IMG/VR virus record: IMGVR_UViG_3300046777_002013
Coordinates: 1-20,542 of that record
DNA length: 20,542 nucleotides
Strand: one strand, 5' to 3'
From: a virus
Every line of letters starts with the position of its first letter. Position 1 is the stretch's first letter. The position numbers and the translations under genes were made by a program. Below are positions 6,803 through 14,037 of the stretch, in pieces. Below the pieces are notes generated by a model that worked only from the letters and a program-made list of their open reading frames with translations, was not told the DNA's origin and did no database searches.

Positions 6803-7966
6803 ATGTCTCGTGGAGATTTACAAGAAATGGAAGTAGGCACAAAGCAATCCAAAACCGCTGTCAATTCAAATGCCAAGTCAGCGGAAGCAATGCCACATCT
6901 ATCTGGTTCAACACCAGGTCAAACTGGTGGGTGGGAAGATCTAGGTGGTCCAGATCCTTCAAATTATCGTCCAGATGATGAGTCAGCAAAACTTAAAACA
7001 CCTGGAGCAACACTTAAGTCTGTGAAAAATGTTGTGAATAAAGGAGCAGCTGCTGCCGATCCTATGAAGGGTCTTAAGAAAGAAGATGCTGAATATGATG
7101 AAGACGAAGATCTCTTAGAAGCAAAGCACGAAGAAGAGGAAGAGGAAAAAGAAGACGAGAAAGAAGAAAATAAGAAGAAAAAGTCAAAGAGTGAAGATGA
7201 AGAGGGTGAAGAGGATGAAGATGATGAGGATATGAAAGAAGAGTATGACATTGAAGAAGATGTTAATGCACTTCTAGAAGGTGAAGAACTCTCCGAAGAG
7301 TTCCAAGAAAAAGCACGTACAATTTTTGAAGCTGCTCTTAATTCAAGAGTTTCTGAAATTAAAGAAGAACTTGAAGAGCAGTATGCTGCTACTCTCGCTG
7401 AAGAAGTTGAAGAAATTAAATTGACCCTCAGCGAGCGTATTGATTCTTATCTAGAGTATGTTGCTGATGAGTGGTTCAATGAAAACTCATTGGCAGTAGA
7501 AAAAGGTCTGAAGGAAGAGTTAAATGATTCCTTCATGACCGGTCTAAAAGGACTTTTTGAAGAACATTATGTATCAATCCCTGAAGATAAATATGATGTG
7601 CTTGAGAGCATGGTAGAAAAACTTGATGAAATGGAGACAAAACTCAACGAGCAAATTGAGAAGAATATCTCCCTCAACAAGCGTCTCGCAGAGTCGGTTG
7701 CTGAAAGAATCTTCGATGAGATTTCTGAGGGCCTTGCTGCAACTCAGAAAGAGAAACTCGCTTCACTTGCCGAAAGTGTTGAGTTTGAAAGTGAAGAAGA
7801 ATATCGTGAAAAAATGGAGACTTTGAAGGAAGCATATTTTCCTTCAAAAGTAAGTGCTCCAAGAGCTAAAACTGAGTCACTCTCAGAGCAAGTAGATAAT
7901 GCCCCTGAAAATATTTCAGGTTCAATGGCTACTTATCTGAAAACCCTTTCAGCATTTAGCAAATAA
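6803..7966 (+). CDS. 22: Prohead scaffold (core) protein gp22
   Basis: This is the major internal scaffold around which gp23 assembles; gp21 degrades it before packaging. It has 387 residues, much longer than T4 gp22 (269). Residues 1-90 are Gly/Ser/Pro/Asn-rich and look disordered. Residues about 95-150 are a very acidic low-complexity block of Glu, Asp and Lys. Residues about 150-345 are predicted helical coiled coil rich in Glu and Lys, and the last 40 are Ser/Pro-containing. L-Q-E at residues 6-8 and L-S-E further in are possible gp21 sites. The ATG is supported by GGAGAG at 6792-6797. The position between gp21 and gp23 fixes the identity. The extra length lies mainly in the N-terminal and acidic parts. 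Confidence 0.9.
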   Translation: MSRGDLQEMEVGTKQSKTAVNSNAKSAEAMPHLSGSTPGQTGGWEDLGGPDPSNYRPDDESAKLKTPGATLKSVKNVVNKGAAAADPMKGLKKEDAEYDEDEDLLEAKHEEEEEEKEDEKEENKKKKSKSEDEEGEEDEDDEDMKEEYDIEEDVNALLEGEELSEEFQEKARTIFEAALNSRVSEIKEELEEQYAATLAEEVEEIKLTLSERIDSYLEYVADEWFNENSLAVEKGLKEELNDSFMTGLKGLFEEHYVSIPEDKYDVLESMVEKLDEMETKLNEQIEKNISLNKRLAESVAERIFDEISEGLAATQKEKLASLAESVEFESEEEYREKMETLKEAYFPSKVSAPRAKTESLSEQVDNAPENISGSMATYLKTLSAFSK

Positions 7967-7986
7967 TTGAATTTAATATAATTCAA
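7967..7986 (+). promoter_or_regulatory. Inverted repeat between genes 22 and 23
   Basis: TTGAATT (7967-7973) and AATTCAA (7980-7986) form a perfect 7-base-pair stem with a six-base TAATAT loop directly after the gp22 stop codon. It has no T-run after it, so it is not a typical terminator. It may stabilise or mark a processing end for the gp23 message. Being AT-rich, the stem is weak. Confidence 0.35.
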
Positions 7987-8021
7987 ACCCAAAACTGTCA
8001 CACTACAAAAGGTAAACGCAA

Positions 8022-9455
8022 ATGTTCCATTCAGAGCATCTGCAGGAAAAGTGGGCACCTCTCCTCAACTATGAGGGTCTTGGAGAAATCAAAGATTCAC
8101 ATCGTAGAGCAGTAACCGCTGTCCTGTTAGAAAACCAAGAAAAATTTTTAAGAGAGCAATCAGCTTTTGAAACTTCAGGTTCATTCCTGACAGAAACTGG
8201 TGCTCCTACTGTTAATACTAACACTGGTACATATGCTGGATTCAGTGCCGGTGCAACTGCTGGCGGTCCAGTTGCTGGTTTCGACCCAGTTCTGATTTCA
8301 CTCATTCGTCGTTCAATGCCTAACTTGGTCGCATATGACCTTGCTGGCGTTCAACCAATGACCGGTCCTACTGGTCTTATCTTCGCAATGCGTTCACGTT
8401 ATCAGAGCCAGAGCGGAACTGAAGCATTCTTCAATGAGGCAGATACCGCATGGTCTGGTCAGAACAGTGGCCGCAACCTAACTGATGGATTCTCAGATGT
8501 TGCTGCTGGTTTTGGTACAACTTCACAAACTGGCACCAATCCATCAGTTCTCAATCCAGTCGGAACTGCAACTTCAACTGCCTACAACGTAGGTCAGGGT
8601 ATGCGTACCGATGATGCTGAAACACTTGGCGACGGCACTTCAGGTAATGAGTTCAACGAAATGGCTTTCTCAATTGAGAAAGTTACCGTAACTGCAAAGT
8701 CACGCGCACTCAAGGCTGAGTACAGCTTAGAACTAGCACAAGACCTGAAAGCAATTCATGGTCTAAATGCTGAGGCTGAGCTTGCAAACATCCTCAGCAC
8801 TGAGATTCTTGCAGAAATCAACCGCGAAGTCATCCGTACTATCTACAAGGTTGCTGAGCAAGGTGCTGTACAAAACGTAGCAACTCCTGGTGTATTTGAC
8901 CTCGACGTTGATTCCAACGGTCGTTGGTCAGTTGAGAAGTTCAAGGGTCTACTTTTCCAGATCGAGCGTGATGCAAACGCAATTGCACAAAGAACTCGTC
9001 GCGGAAAGGGCAACATCATCCTTTGCTCTGCTGACGTTGCTTCAGCATTGACTATGGCTGGTGTTCTAGATTACACCCCTGCACTTAATGCAAACCTCAA
9101 TGTAGATGATACTGGCAATACCTTTGCTGGTACTCTCATGGGCAAGTTCCGCGTATATATTGACCCATATGCTGCTAACCTCACTGCAGGTAATGCAACT
9201 CCTGGCAATCAGTATTACGTTGTAGGTTATAAGGGTTCTTCACCTTATGACGCTGGACTCTTCTATTGTCCATATGTTCCTCTCCAAATGGTACGTGCCG
9301 TTGGTGAGAACACCTTCCAGCCAAAAATCGGATTTAAGACCCGCTACGGCATGGTCGCAAACCCATTTGCCGAAGGCACTACTCAGGGTCTCGGTGCTCT
9401 TACTGTTAATGCTAACCGCTACTACAGAAGAGTTGCTGTTAAGAACCTCATGTGA
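8022..9455 (+). CDS. 23: Major capsid protein gp23
   Basis: This is the main shell protein of the T4-type head. It has 477 residues (T4: 521). Matches to T4 gp23 run its whole length: 'WAPLLNYEGLGEI', 'ENQEKF', 'GSFLTE', 'MPNLVAYDLAGVQPM', 'TGLIFAMRSRY', 'EMAFSIEKVTVTAKSRALKA', 'YSLELAQDLKAIHGLNAEAE', 'EINREVIRTI', 'QIERDANAIAQRTRRGKGN' and 'FQPKIGFKTRYGMVANPFAE'. Cleavage by gp21 is expected after E58 of F-L-T-E, matching T4 'GSFLTE', to give a mature protein of about 419 residues. AAAAGG at 8007-8012 is the ribosome binding site. Codon use differs from its neighbours: 18 of 23 arginines are CGT or CGC, fitting very high expression. No gp24 vertex gene follows. Confidence 0.98.
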   Translation: MFHSEHLQEKWAPLLNYEGLGEIKDSHRRAVTAVLLENQEKFLREQSAFETSGSFLTETGAPTVNTNTGTYAGFSAGATAGGPVAGFDPVLISLIRRSMPNLVAYDLAGVQPMTGPTGLIFAMRSRYQSQSGTEAFFNEADTAWSGQNSGRNLTDGFSDVAAGFGTTSQTGTNPSVLNPVGTATSTAYNVGQGMRTDDAETLGDGTSGNEFNEMAFSIEKVTVTAKSRALKAEYSLELAQDLKAIHGLNAEAELANILSTEILAEINREVIRTIYKVAEQGAVQNVATPGVFDLDVDSNGRWSVEKFKGLLFQIERDANAIAQRTRRGKGNIILCSADVASALTMAGVLDYTPALNANLNVDDTGNTFAGTLMGKFRVYIDPYAANLTAGNATPGNQYYVVGYKGSSPYDAGLFYCPYVPLQMVRAVGENTFQPKIGFKTRYGMVANPFAEGTTQGLGALTVNANRYYRRVAVKNLM

Positions 9456-9467
9456 TCAATATCACAT
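9450..9467 (+). promoter_or_regulatory. Hairpin over the gp23 stop codon, CRP-like palindrome
   Basis: ATGTGAT (9450-9456) pairs with ATCACAT (9461-9467) around a CAAT loop, and includes the TGA stop. As DNA it reads TGTGA-N6-TCACA, the core of a CRP/SyCRP1-type operator, but no promoter lies in the right place. It lies ten bases before the terminator, so it is more likely a 3'-end RNA structure. Confidence 0.4.
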
Positions 9468-9476
9468 AAGTTCCTT

Positions 9477-9503
9477 AAGAGGGTCTTCGGACCCTCTTTT
9501 TTT
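9477..9503 (+). terminator. Strong intrinsic terminator after gene 23
   Basis: AAGAGGGTC (9477-9485), a UUCG tetraloop closed by C-G, and GACCCTCTT (9490-9498) form a nine-base-pair stem followed by seven T in 9497-9503 (the first two also in the stem). This is a textbook rho-independent terminator ending the capsid transcription unit. A new late box begins three bases further on. Confidence 0.95.
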
Positions 9504-9505
9504 AT

Positions 9506-9512
9506 CTAAATA
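9506..9512 (+). promoter_or_regulatory. Late promoter box after the gp23 terminator
   Basis: CTAAATA lies immediately downstream of the terminator and 10 bases before the next ATG (9522). It is the same variant as before gene 20. Terminator and promoter back-to-back insulate the two transcription units. The leader would be very short. Confidence 0.5.
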
Positions 9513-9521
9513 TTTAAAAAA

Positions 9522-10076
9522 ATGTCTATAAATTCTCAAGTTGAAAATAGAAATTTTTTATCTCCAACAGGATTTAAGTTTTCTTTATCAAGAAGTCCTA
9601 AAGTTGCTTTTTTCTGCAACCAAGCAAATTTACCAGACTTAAATTTATCAGTTGCTACACAACCAACTAGACTTGGTAGAGATATTCCGGAACCAGGCAA
9701 TAAACTTGAATTTGGTGATTTAAATCTCCGTTTTCTCATTGATGAGAATATGGAAAACTATATGGAAATTCAGAATTGGATGAGAGGTTTGGGATATCCA
9801 GAAAGTTTAGAAGAACTATATGATCTGCAAAATGAATATTTTGGGAAGGTAAGGAAAGACCCAAAACTAATGAATATATTTTCTGATGGAACACTTATAA
9901 TTTTAAATAGTTCTTTTATCTCTTCTATTCAAGTCAAATTTAAAGATTTGTTTCCCTACTCATTGACAACTTTAGATTTTGATTCCACAGAAACCGATGT
10001 TCAATACTTTACAGCAAATGTAAGTTTCAAGTATACTATATACACGATAGAAAATATGAGTGGTGAACCTTTATGA
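9522..10076 (+). CDS. Virion tail protein, tube-like family (possible gp3-type tail completion protein)
   Basis: This 184-residue protein sits just before uvsY. The motifs 'NFLSPTGFKFSLSRSP', 'VAFFCNQANLPDLNLSVAT' and 'LEFGDLNLRFLIDENMENYM' are typical of a family of myovirus tail proteins with a tail-tube-like beta-barrel fold, distantly comparable to gp19. In cyanophage maps the gene between 23 and uvsY is, as far as I recall, labelled gp3-like tail completion and sheath stabiliser; I am not certain of that name and leave the symbol empty. The C-terminal half (about 110-184) is beta-rich, with 'SSIQVKFKDLFPYSLTTLDF'. The start codon follows a late box by ten bases. Its stop overlaps the uvsY start in ATGA (10073-10076), coupling a late structural gene to a recombination gene. 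No signal or membrane segment is present. Confidence 0.65.
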   Translation: MSINSQVENRNFLSPTGFKFSLSRSPKVAFFCNQANLPDLNLSVATQPTRLGRDIPEPGNKLEFGDLNLRFLIDENMENYMEIQNWMRGLGYPESLEELYDLQNEYFGKVRKDPKLMNIFSDGTLIILNSSFISSIQVKFKDLFPYSLTTLDFDSTETDVQYFTANVSFKYTIYTIENMSGEPL

Positions 10077-10510
10077 ATTTAGGTCTTGAAGAAATTCAGG
10101 CAATGTGGGAAAAAGATTCTAAGATAGATCAAGATAATTTACACACAGAATCTTTAAACATCCCATCTTTACATGCAAAATATTTTGAATTATACAATAC
10201 AATTTTTCTACTGAGAAAAAAAGCAGAACAACAAAAAAGAAATATTCGCCACGAAAGATATGAGTATTATTCGGGAAAGGCAGACCCGAGTGTTTATATA
10301 GAAAACCCATTTCCCAAAAAAATTAGAGATAAAGATACAATGCAAAAGTATCTTGATGCTGACGACAAACTTTCTTCAATATGCCTGAAGATTGATTATT
10401 ACGACACAATCTTGGTTTATATCGAAAGCATTCTAAAAATGATTCAGAATAGAACCTACCAGATTAAGAACGCAATTGAATTTATGAGATTTAGTGCTGG
10501 ATTAGGGTAA
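10073..10510 (+). CDS. uvsY: Recombination mediator UvsY
   Basis: UvsY loads the UvsX recombinase onto single-stranded DNA coated with gp32 and so supports recombination-dependent replication and repair. It has 145 residues (T4: 137). It shows the family's all-helical, charged make-up; 'RHERYEYYSGKADPSVY' corresponds to T4 'KARLDYYSGRGDG', and the C-terminal 'AIEFMRFSAGLG' to T4 'IQDMRAFEAGK'. The ATG overlaps the stop of the tail gene by four bases (ATGA), so translation is probably coupled. The nearest promoter is the late box at 9506, which would make expression at least partly late. A late box for uvsW overlaps its own stop codon. Confidence 0.9.
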   Translation: MNLGLEEIQAMWEKDSKIDQDNLHTESLNIPSLHAKYFELYNTIFLLRKKAEQQKRNIRHERYEYYSGKADPSVYIENPFPKKIRDKDTMQKYLDADDKLSSICLKIDYYDTILVYIESILKMIQNRTYQIKNAIEFMRFSAGLG

Positions 10511-10517
10511 ATAAATA
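10510..10517 (+). promoter_or_regulatory. Late promoter box before uvsW
   Basis: AATAAATA (seven of eight to the T4 late consensus) overlaps the last base of the uvsY stop codon and lies 22 bases before the uvsW ATG at 10540. In T4, UvsW is made late, so the box fits the known expression. Confidence 0.6.
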
Positions 10518-10539
10518 ACAATAATTGAATGATTTTTTC

Positions 10540-12012
10540 ATGAGTGATTTAATTATTGAGAAGTCAAATGAAGTTTTTCTAAAAATAACTACACAACCAC
10601 ATATTGAGTATGAACTTAGAGACAGATTTACGTTTCAGGTAGAATCTGCAAAGTTCATGCCTCAATATAGAAAAAGAAATTGGAATGGTGAAATTCACCT
10701 ATTCGATACAAGGTCTAAGCAGATATATGTTGGACTGCTCGATAAGATTATTAGTTTTTGTGAGCAATACGGATATACTTACAAATTTGAAGACAACAAA
10801 TTCTACGGACAACCCTTTGAAGTCAATGAGGGTATATCCTTAGAAGGTGTAAAAGATTACATGGCATCTATATGCGCTCATTCTCCTCGTCAATATCAAA
10901 TTGAGGGAGTATACGATGCTTTAAGACATAATAGAAAATTATTGATATCACCAACTGCCTCAGGCAAATCTCTGATGATTTATTCAATAGTAAGATATTA
11001 TGTAGATAAACATCAAAAAATCCTCTTAGTTGTTCCAACGACATCTCTAGTAGAGCAGATGTATAAGGACTTTCAGGATTATGGTTGGGATGCTGAGTCA
11101 TATTGCCATAGGATTTACTCTGGTAGAGAAAAAACAAACGAATATCCAGTAACGATTACAACATGGCAATCAGTTTATAAACTAGAGCGTTCATTCTTTG
11201 AAGACTATAATGTAATTATAGGAGATGAAGCTCATTTATTCAAGAGTAAGTCATTAATTGATATTATGACTAAACTTCATCATGCAAAATATCGCTTTGG
11301 ATTTACAGGAACTCTTGATGGAACTCAGACCCATAAATGGGTTCTAGAGGGTCTGTTTGGTCCATCATACAAAGTTACCAAAACAGATGAGTTAATGAGG
11401 CAAGGACACCTCTCTCAGTTAGATATACGCTGTATTGTCTTAAAGCATTCACCACAAAAATTTGAAAAGTATGAAGATGAAATTCAATATCTAATTTCAC
11501 ATGAACAGAGAAATAAATTTATTACAAATCTTGCTCTAGATTTAAAAGGAAACACTCTTGTTTTGTTTTCTAGAGTAGAAGCACATGGGGCAATACTTTA
11601 CGAAAGAATAAATAATACTAAGCGAAATGATCGTAAAGTATTTTTTATTCATGGTGGTGTTGATACTGAAGAAAGAGAATTAGTCAGAGAAATTGCTGAA
11701 AGAGAAAACAATGCAATTATTGTTGCTTCTTACGGAACCTTTTCAACAGGAGTAAATATTAAAAATCTTCATAATGTAATTTTTGCTTCACCCAGTAAGT
11801 CTAGGATAAGAAATCTTCAAAGCATAGGTAGAGTTCTTAGAAAAGGAAAAAATAAAACAAAAGCAACACTTTACGATATTGCTGATGATTGTTCTTATAA
11901 CTCTAGAAAAAATTATACACTAAAACATCTCATTGAAAGAATTAAAATTTACAATGAAGAAAATTTTAATTATGAAATAATCACAATACAACTTAAGAGA
12001 AATGGGAATTGA
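10540..12012 (+). CDS. uvsW: UvsW RNA-DNA / branched-DNA helicase
   Basis: UvsW is an SF2 ATPase that unwinds R-loops, regresses forks and moves Holliday-like branches; in T4 it switches replication from origin-dependent to recombination-dependent initiation. It has 490 residues from ATG 10540. Visible motifs are Walker A SPTASGKS (137-144), motif II GDEAH (228-232), motif III FTGT (255-258) and motif VI QSIGRVLRKG (427-436). The N-terminal 100 residues match the T4 UvsW N-terminal domain, with 'YRKRNWNGEIHLFD' for T4 'FRYGNWDGRIRLLD'. An in-frame TTG lies at 10525, but ATG 10540 gives the better family alignment and is preferred. A late box at 10510 precedes it. The next gene begins 11 bases before this stop. 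Confidence 0.95.
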   Translation: MSDLIIEKSNEVFLKITTQPHIEYELRDRFTFQVESAKFMPQYRKRNWNGEIHLFDTRSKQIYVGLLDKIISFCEQYGYTYKFEDNKFYGQPFEVNEGISLEGVKDYMASICAHSPRQYQIEGVYDALRHNRKLLISPTASGKSLMIYSIVRYYVDKHQKILLVVPTTSLVEQMYKDFQDYGWDAESYCHRIYSGREKTNEYPVTITTWQSVYKLERSFFEDYNVIIGDEAHLFKSKSLIDIMTKLHHAKYRFGFTGTLDGTQTHKWVLEGLFGPSYKVTKTDELMRQGHLSQLDIRCIVLKHSPQKFEKYEDEIQYLISHEQRNKFITNLALDLKGNTLVLFSRVEAHGAILYERINNTKRNDRKVFFIHGGVDTEERELVREIAERENNAIIVASYGTFSTGVNIKNLHNVIFASPSKSRIRNLQSIGRVLRKGKNKTKATLYDIADDCSYNSRKNYTLKHLIERIKIYNEENFNYEIITIQLKRNGN

Positions 12013-12397
12013 AGAAGATTTTTACGCAACAATAAAATTAAAAACAGGGGAAGAAATATTTGCAAAGGTAGCGGCTTCCGAAGAAGAAGATAAAACTATG
12101 CTGATAATTTCAAACCCAATCACAATTTCAGAAATTAAAGGTAGATTAGGAACTGTTGGGTATAAAATAGAACCCTGGTTAAAAACAACAACAGAAGATC
12201 TATTCATTATCAATTTAGATGATGTTTTAACCTTGTCCGAGTCTTCAGATATTGAAATAATTATGATGTATCAGACTTATATACGTCAAAGTGGAAAGGA
12301 AAAAACAAATCAATCAAAAATTAGTAAAAGAATGGGATATATCTCAAATGTAAATGATGCTAAAGAAGTATTAGAAAAGATATTTAAAAATAGCTAA
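12002..12397 (+). CDS. Conserved small protein, possible Sm/Hfq-like fold
   Basis: This protein has 131 residues. I do not recognise a named family, but residues about 6-45 ('FYATIKLKTGEEIFAKVAAS', then 'TMLIISNPITI') resemble the Sm1 pattern of LSm/Hfq-type barrels: a hydrophobic strand, K-T-G-E-E, a second strand, then a short acidic turn and L-x-x-x-N-P. Residues about 60-90 have a second strand pair ('EPWLKTTTEDLFIINLDDVL'). The C-terminus (about 93-131) is polar and probably flexible. It overlaps uvsW by 11 bases, so it is co-translated with it. An RNA-binding role is possible, next to an R-loop helicase, but is inference only. No signal or membrane segment is present. It ends before a sigma70-type promoter region. 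Confidence 0.55.
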   Translation: MGIEEDFYATIKLKTGEEIFAKVAASEEEDKTMLIISNPITISEIKGRLGTVGYKIEPWLKTTTEDLFIINLDDVLTLSESSDIEIIMMYQTYIRQSGKEKTNQSKISKRMGYISNVNDAKEVLEKIFKNS

Positions 12398-12447
12398 ATT
12401 TAACCTTTCAACCTCCACAAAGGTAATTGTACTGAGTTTTAGGCACC

Positions 12448-12476
12448 TTGTCAACTATTTGTTTTGATGCTATTAT
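12448..12476 (+). promoter_or_regulatory. Sigma70-type promoter before gene 55
   Basis: TTGTCA (12448-12453) and TATTAT (12471-12476) are separated by 17 bases, matching the host vegetative sigma promoter in five and five of six positions. The start point would fall near 12483, about 37 bases before the gp55 ATG. It lies in a 122-base gap with no late box, the longest gap in the window. A weak 6-base-pair hairpin (ACCTTT and AAAGGT, about 12404-12425) precedes it. Confidence 0.7.
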
Positions 12477-12519
12477 TACTACATAATAATGATAAAAACT
12501 TATGATAACCACTGCAGTC

Positions 12520-12996
12520 ATGGCCAAGAAAAAAAGGTCAGAGCATTACGTCAATAACAAAGAGTTTCTTGCTGCTCTAATTAAGTATCGTGAAGATATT
12601 GAGATTGCTCGACTTCAGGATAAACCAAAACCTCCTATTCCTCGCTATATTGGAGAATGTTTTCTGAAGATTGCAAATCATCTTTCCTTTAAACCTAACT
12701 TTGTAAATTACATGTTTAAGGAAGACATGATTTCTGATGGTATTGAGAATTGCGTTCAGTACATTCATAACTTCAATCCAGAGAAGTCTCAAAATCCTTT
12801 TGCATATTTTACTCAAATTATTCACTATGCTTTTCTGCGTCGCATTCAAAGAGAAAAGCGTCAATTGGAGATTAAAAATAAGATTCTTGAGCGTTCTGGT
12901 TATTCTGAAGTTTTTGAGGACAACTCACTTGACGGCAGCAACTATTCCGATTACAATAGTATCAAGGATAATGTTCACTCAAAACTTCGCTATTGA
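12520..12996 (+). CDS. 55: Late sigma factor gp55
   Basis: gp55 is the phage sigma subunit that redirects host RNA polymerase to late promoters (TATAAATA boxes, as seen across the structural block). It has 158 residues from ATG 12520; an in-frame ATG at 12502 would add six. The 12520 start is preferred because it puts nine residues before YVNNKE, as in T4 (MSETKPKYN). T4-like stretches are 'YVNNKEFL' (10-17), 'KEDMISDGIENCVQYIHNF' and 'NPFAYFTQIIHYAFLRRIQR' (sigma region-2-like). T4 gp55 has 185 residues and ends in a clamp-binding tail (SLDFLYE); here the C-terminus (FEDNSLDGSNYSDYNS) is shorter and lacks that tail. No ribosome binding site is evident. The stop directly abuts the gp47 ATG. 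Confidence 0.93.
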   Translation: MAKKKRSEHYVNNKEFLAALIKYREDIEIARLQDKPKPPIPRYIGECFLKIANHLSFKPNFVNYMFKEDMISDGIENCVQYIHNFNPEKSQNPFAYFTQIIHYAFLRRIQREKRQLEIKNKILERSGYSEVFEDNSLDGSNYSDYNSIKDNVHSKLRY

Positions 12997-14037
12997 ATGA
13001 AAGTTGCTATTATCACCGATCAACACTTCGGTGCAAGAAAAAACTCAAAACTTTTTCATGACTATTTTCTAAAGTTCTACGATGATGTATTTTTCCCGAC
13101 GCTGGAACAGTACGGGATTACTACGGTCATTGATATGGGCGATACATTTGATAGTCGTAAAGGTATTGATTTTTCTGCACTGTCATGGGCAAAGAATAAT
13201 TACTACGATAGACTTCAACAGATGGGAGTGAACATCCACACAATTGTGGGAAATCATACAGCATACTACAAAAATACGAATGATGTAAATGCTGTAGATT
13301 TGTTGCTTCGTGAATATGACAATGTAACTGTTTACTCAAAACCAACTGAAGTTTTGTTGGATAAACTTAAAGTGCTTTTTATACCCTGGATTAATCAAGA
13401 AAATGAGGAAGCAACTCTCAAACTTATTCAAAAGACATCTTGCAAGTGTGCGATGGGGCACCTTGAACTCCAAGGATTTAGAGTTAATCGACAAATCGTC
13501 ATGGAACATGGTTTGGATAGCAAACTATTTGAGAAGTTCAAACGTGTCTACTCTGGACACTATCACACTCGCTCGACTAACGGAACAGTCTTCTATCTAG
13601 GAAATCCTTATGAGATTTATTGGACTGATGTAGGTGATATTCGCGGTTTCACTATTTTTGATACTGAAACTTTAGAGCATACCCCAGTCAATAATCCTTA
13701 TAAAATGTTCTATAACATTTACTATGAGGATACCAATTATCAAACTTTCGATACTAGAGAATACGAAAACAAAATTGTAAAAGTAGTTGTTCGTAAAAAA
13801 ACTGATAGTAAAAAATTTGAAAAGTTTATTGATAAACTCTATGCATCAAATATTGCTGAACTCAAAATAGTAGAAAACTTTGATATTAATGAACCTGAGG
13901 AGTTTGAAGCATTTGAGTCTGAGGATACTCTTTCAATCCTTAATAGATATATTGAGGAGGCAGAAGTTAATCTGGACAAATCAACGATTCAAAAACTTCT
14001 TCAAGAAGTTTATCAAGAGGCGTGTGAGATGGTTTAA
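12997..14037 (+). CDS. 47: Recombination nuclease subunit gp47 (Mre11/SbcD-like)
   Basis: gp47 is the metallophosphoesterase subunit of the gp46/gp47 nuclease, which resects double-strand ends to start recombination and degrades host DNA. It has 346 residues (T4: 339). The phosphoesterase motifs are in order: D8 and H10 (ITDQHFG), GDTFD (48-52), GNH (85-87), GH (154-155) and SGHYHTR (186-192). The C-terminal 120 residues form the capping region that contacts gp46. The ATG directly follows the gp55 stop and its TAA stop shares one base with the next start codon (TAATG at 14035-14039), so the operon is tightly coupled. The family assignment is secure. Confidence 0.95.
   Translation: MKVAIITDQHFGARKNSKLFHDYFLKFYDDVFFPTLEQYGITTVIDMGDTFDSRKGIDFSALSWAKNNYYDRLQQMGVNIHTIVGNHTAYYKNTNDVNAVDLLLREYDNVTVYSKPTEVLLDKLKVLFIPWINQENEEATLKLIQKTSCKCAMGHLELQGFRVNRQIVMEHGLDSKLFEKFKRVYSGHYHTRSTNGTVFYLGNPYEIYWTDVGDIRGFTIFDTETLEHTPVNNPYKMFYNIYYEDTNYQTFDTREYENKIVKVVVRKKTDSKKFEKFIDKLYASNIAELKIVENFDINEPEEFEAFESEDTLSILNRYIEEAEVNLDKSTIQKLLQEVYQEACEMV

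Noticed and set aside
6964-7251. Long antisense ORF rich in serine opposite gp22
   Set aside because: It is the reverse-strand shadow of the GAA/GAG/GAT-rich acidic block; the composition is an artefact and no start signal is present.
7977-7982. TATAAT upstream of gene 23 as a -10 box
   Set aside because: There is no convincing -35, it lies within an inverted repeat, and gp23 is expected to be a late gene.
9451-9466. TGTGA-N6-TCACA as a CRP/SyCRP1 operator
   Set aside because: It overlaps the gp23 stop codon and sits upstream of a terminator, with no sigma70 promoter at a suitable distance; a hairpin is the simpler reading.
10525-10539. TTG start adding five residues to UvsW
   Set aside because: ATG 10540 is a better start codon and fits the N-terminus of the family.
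11607-11614. AATAAATA inside uvsW as a late promoter
   Set aside because: It is intragenic with no gene start nearby, showing the chance background for this motif.
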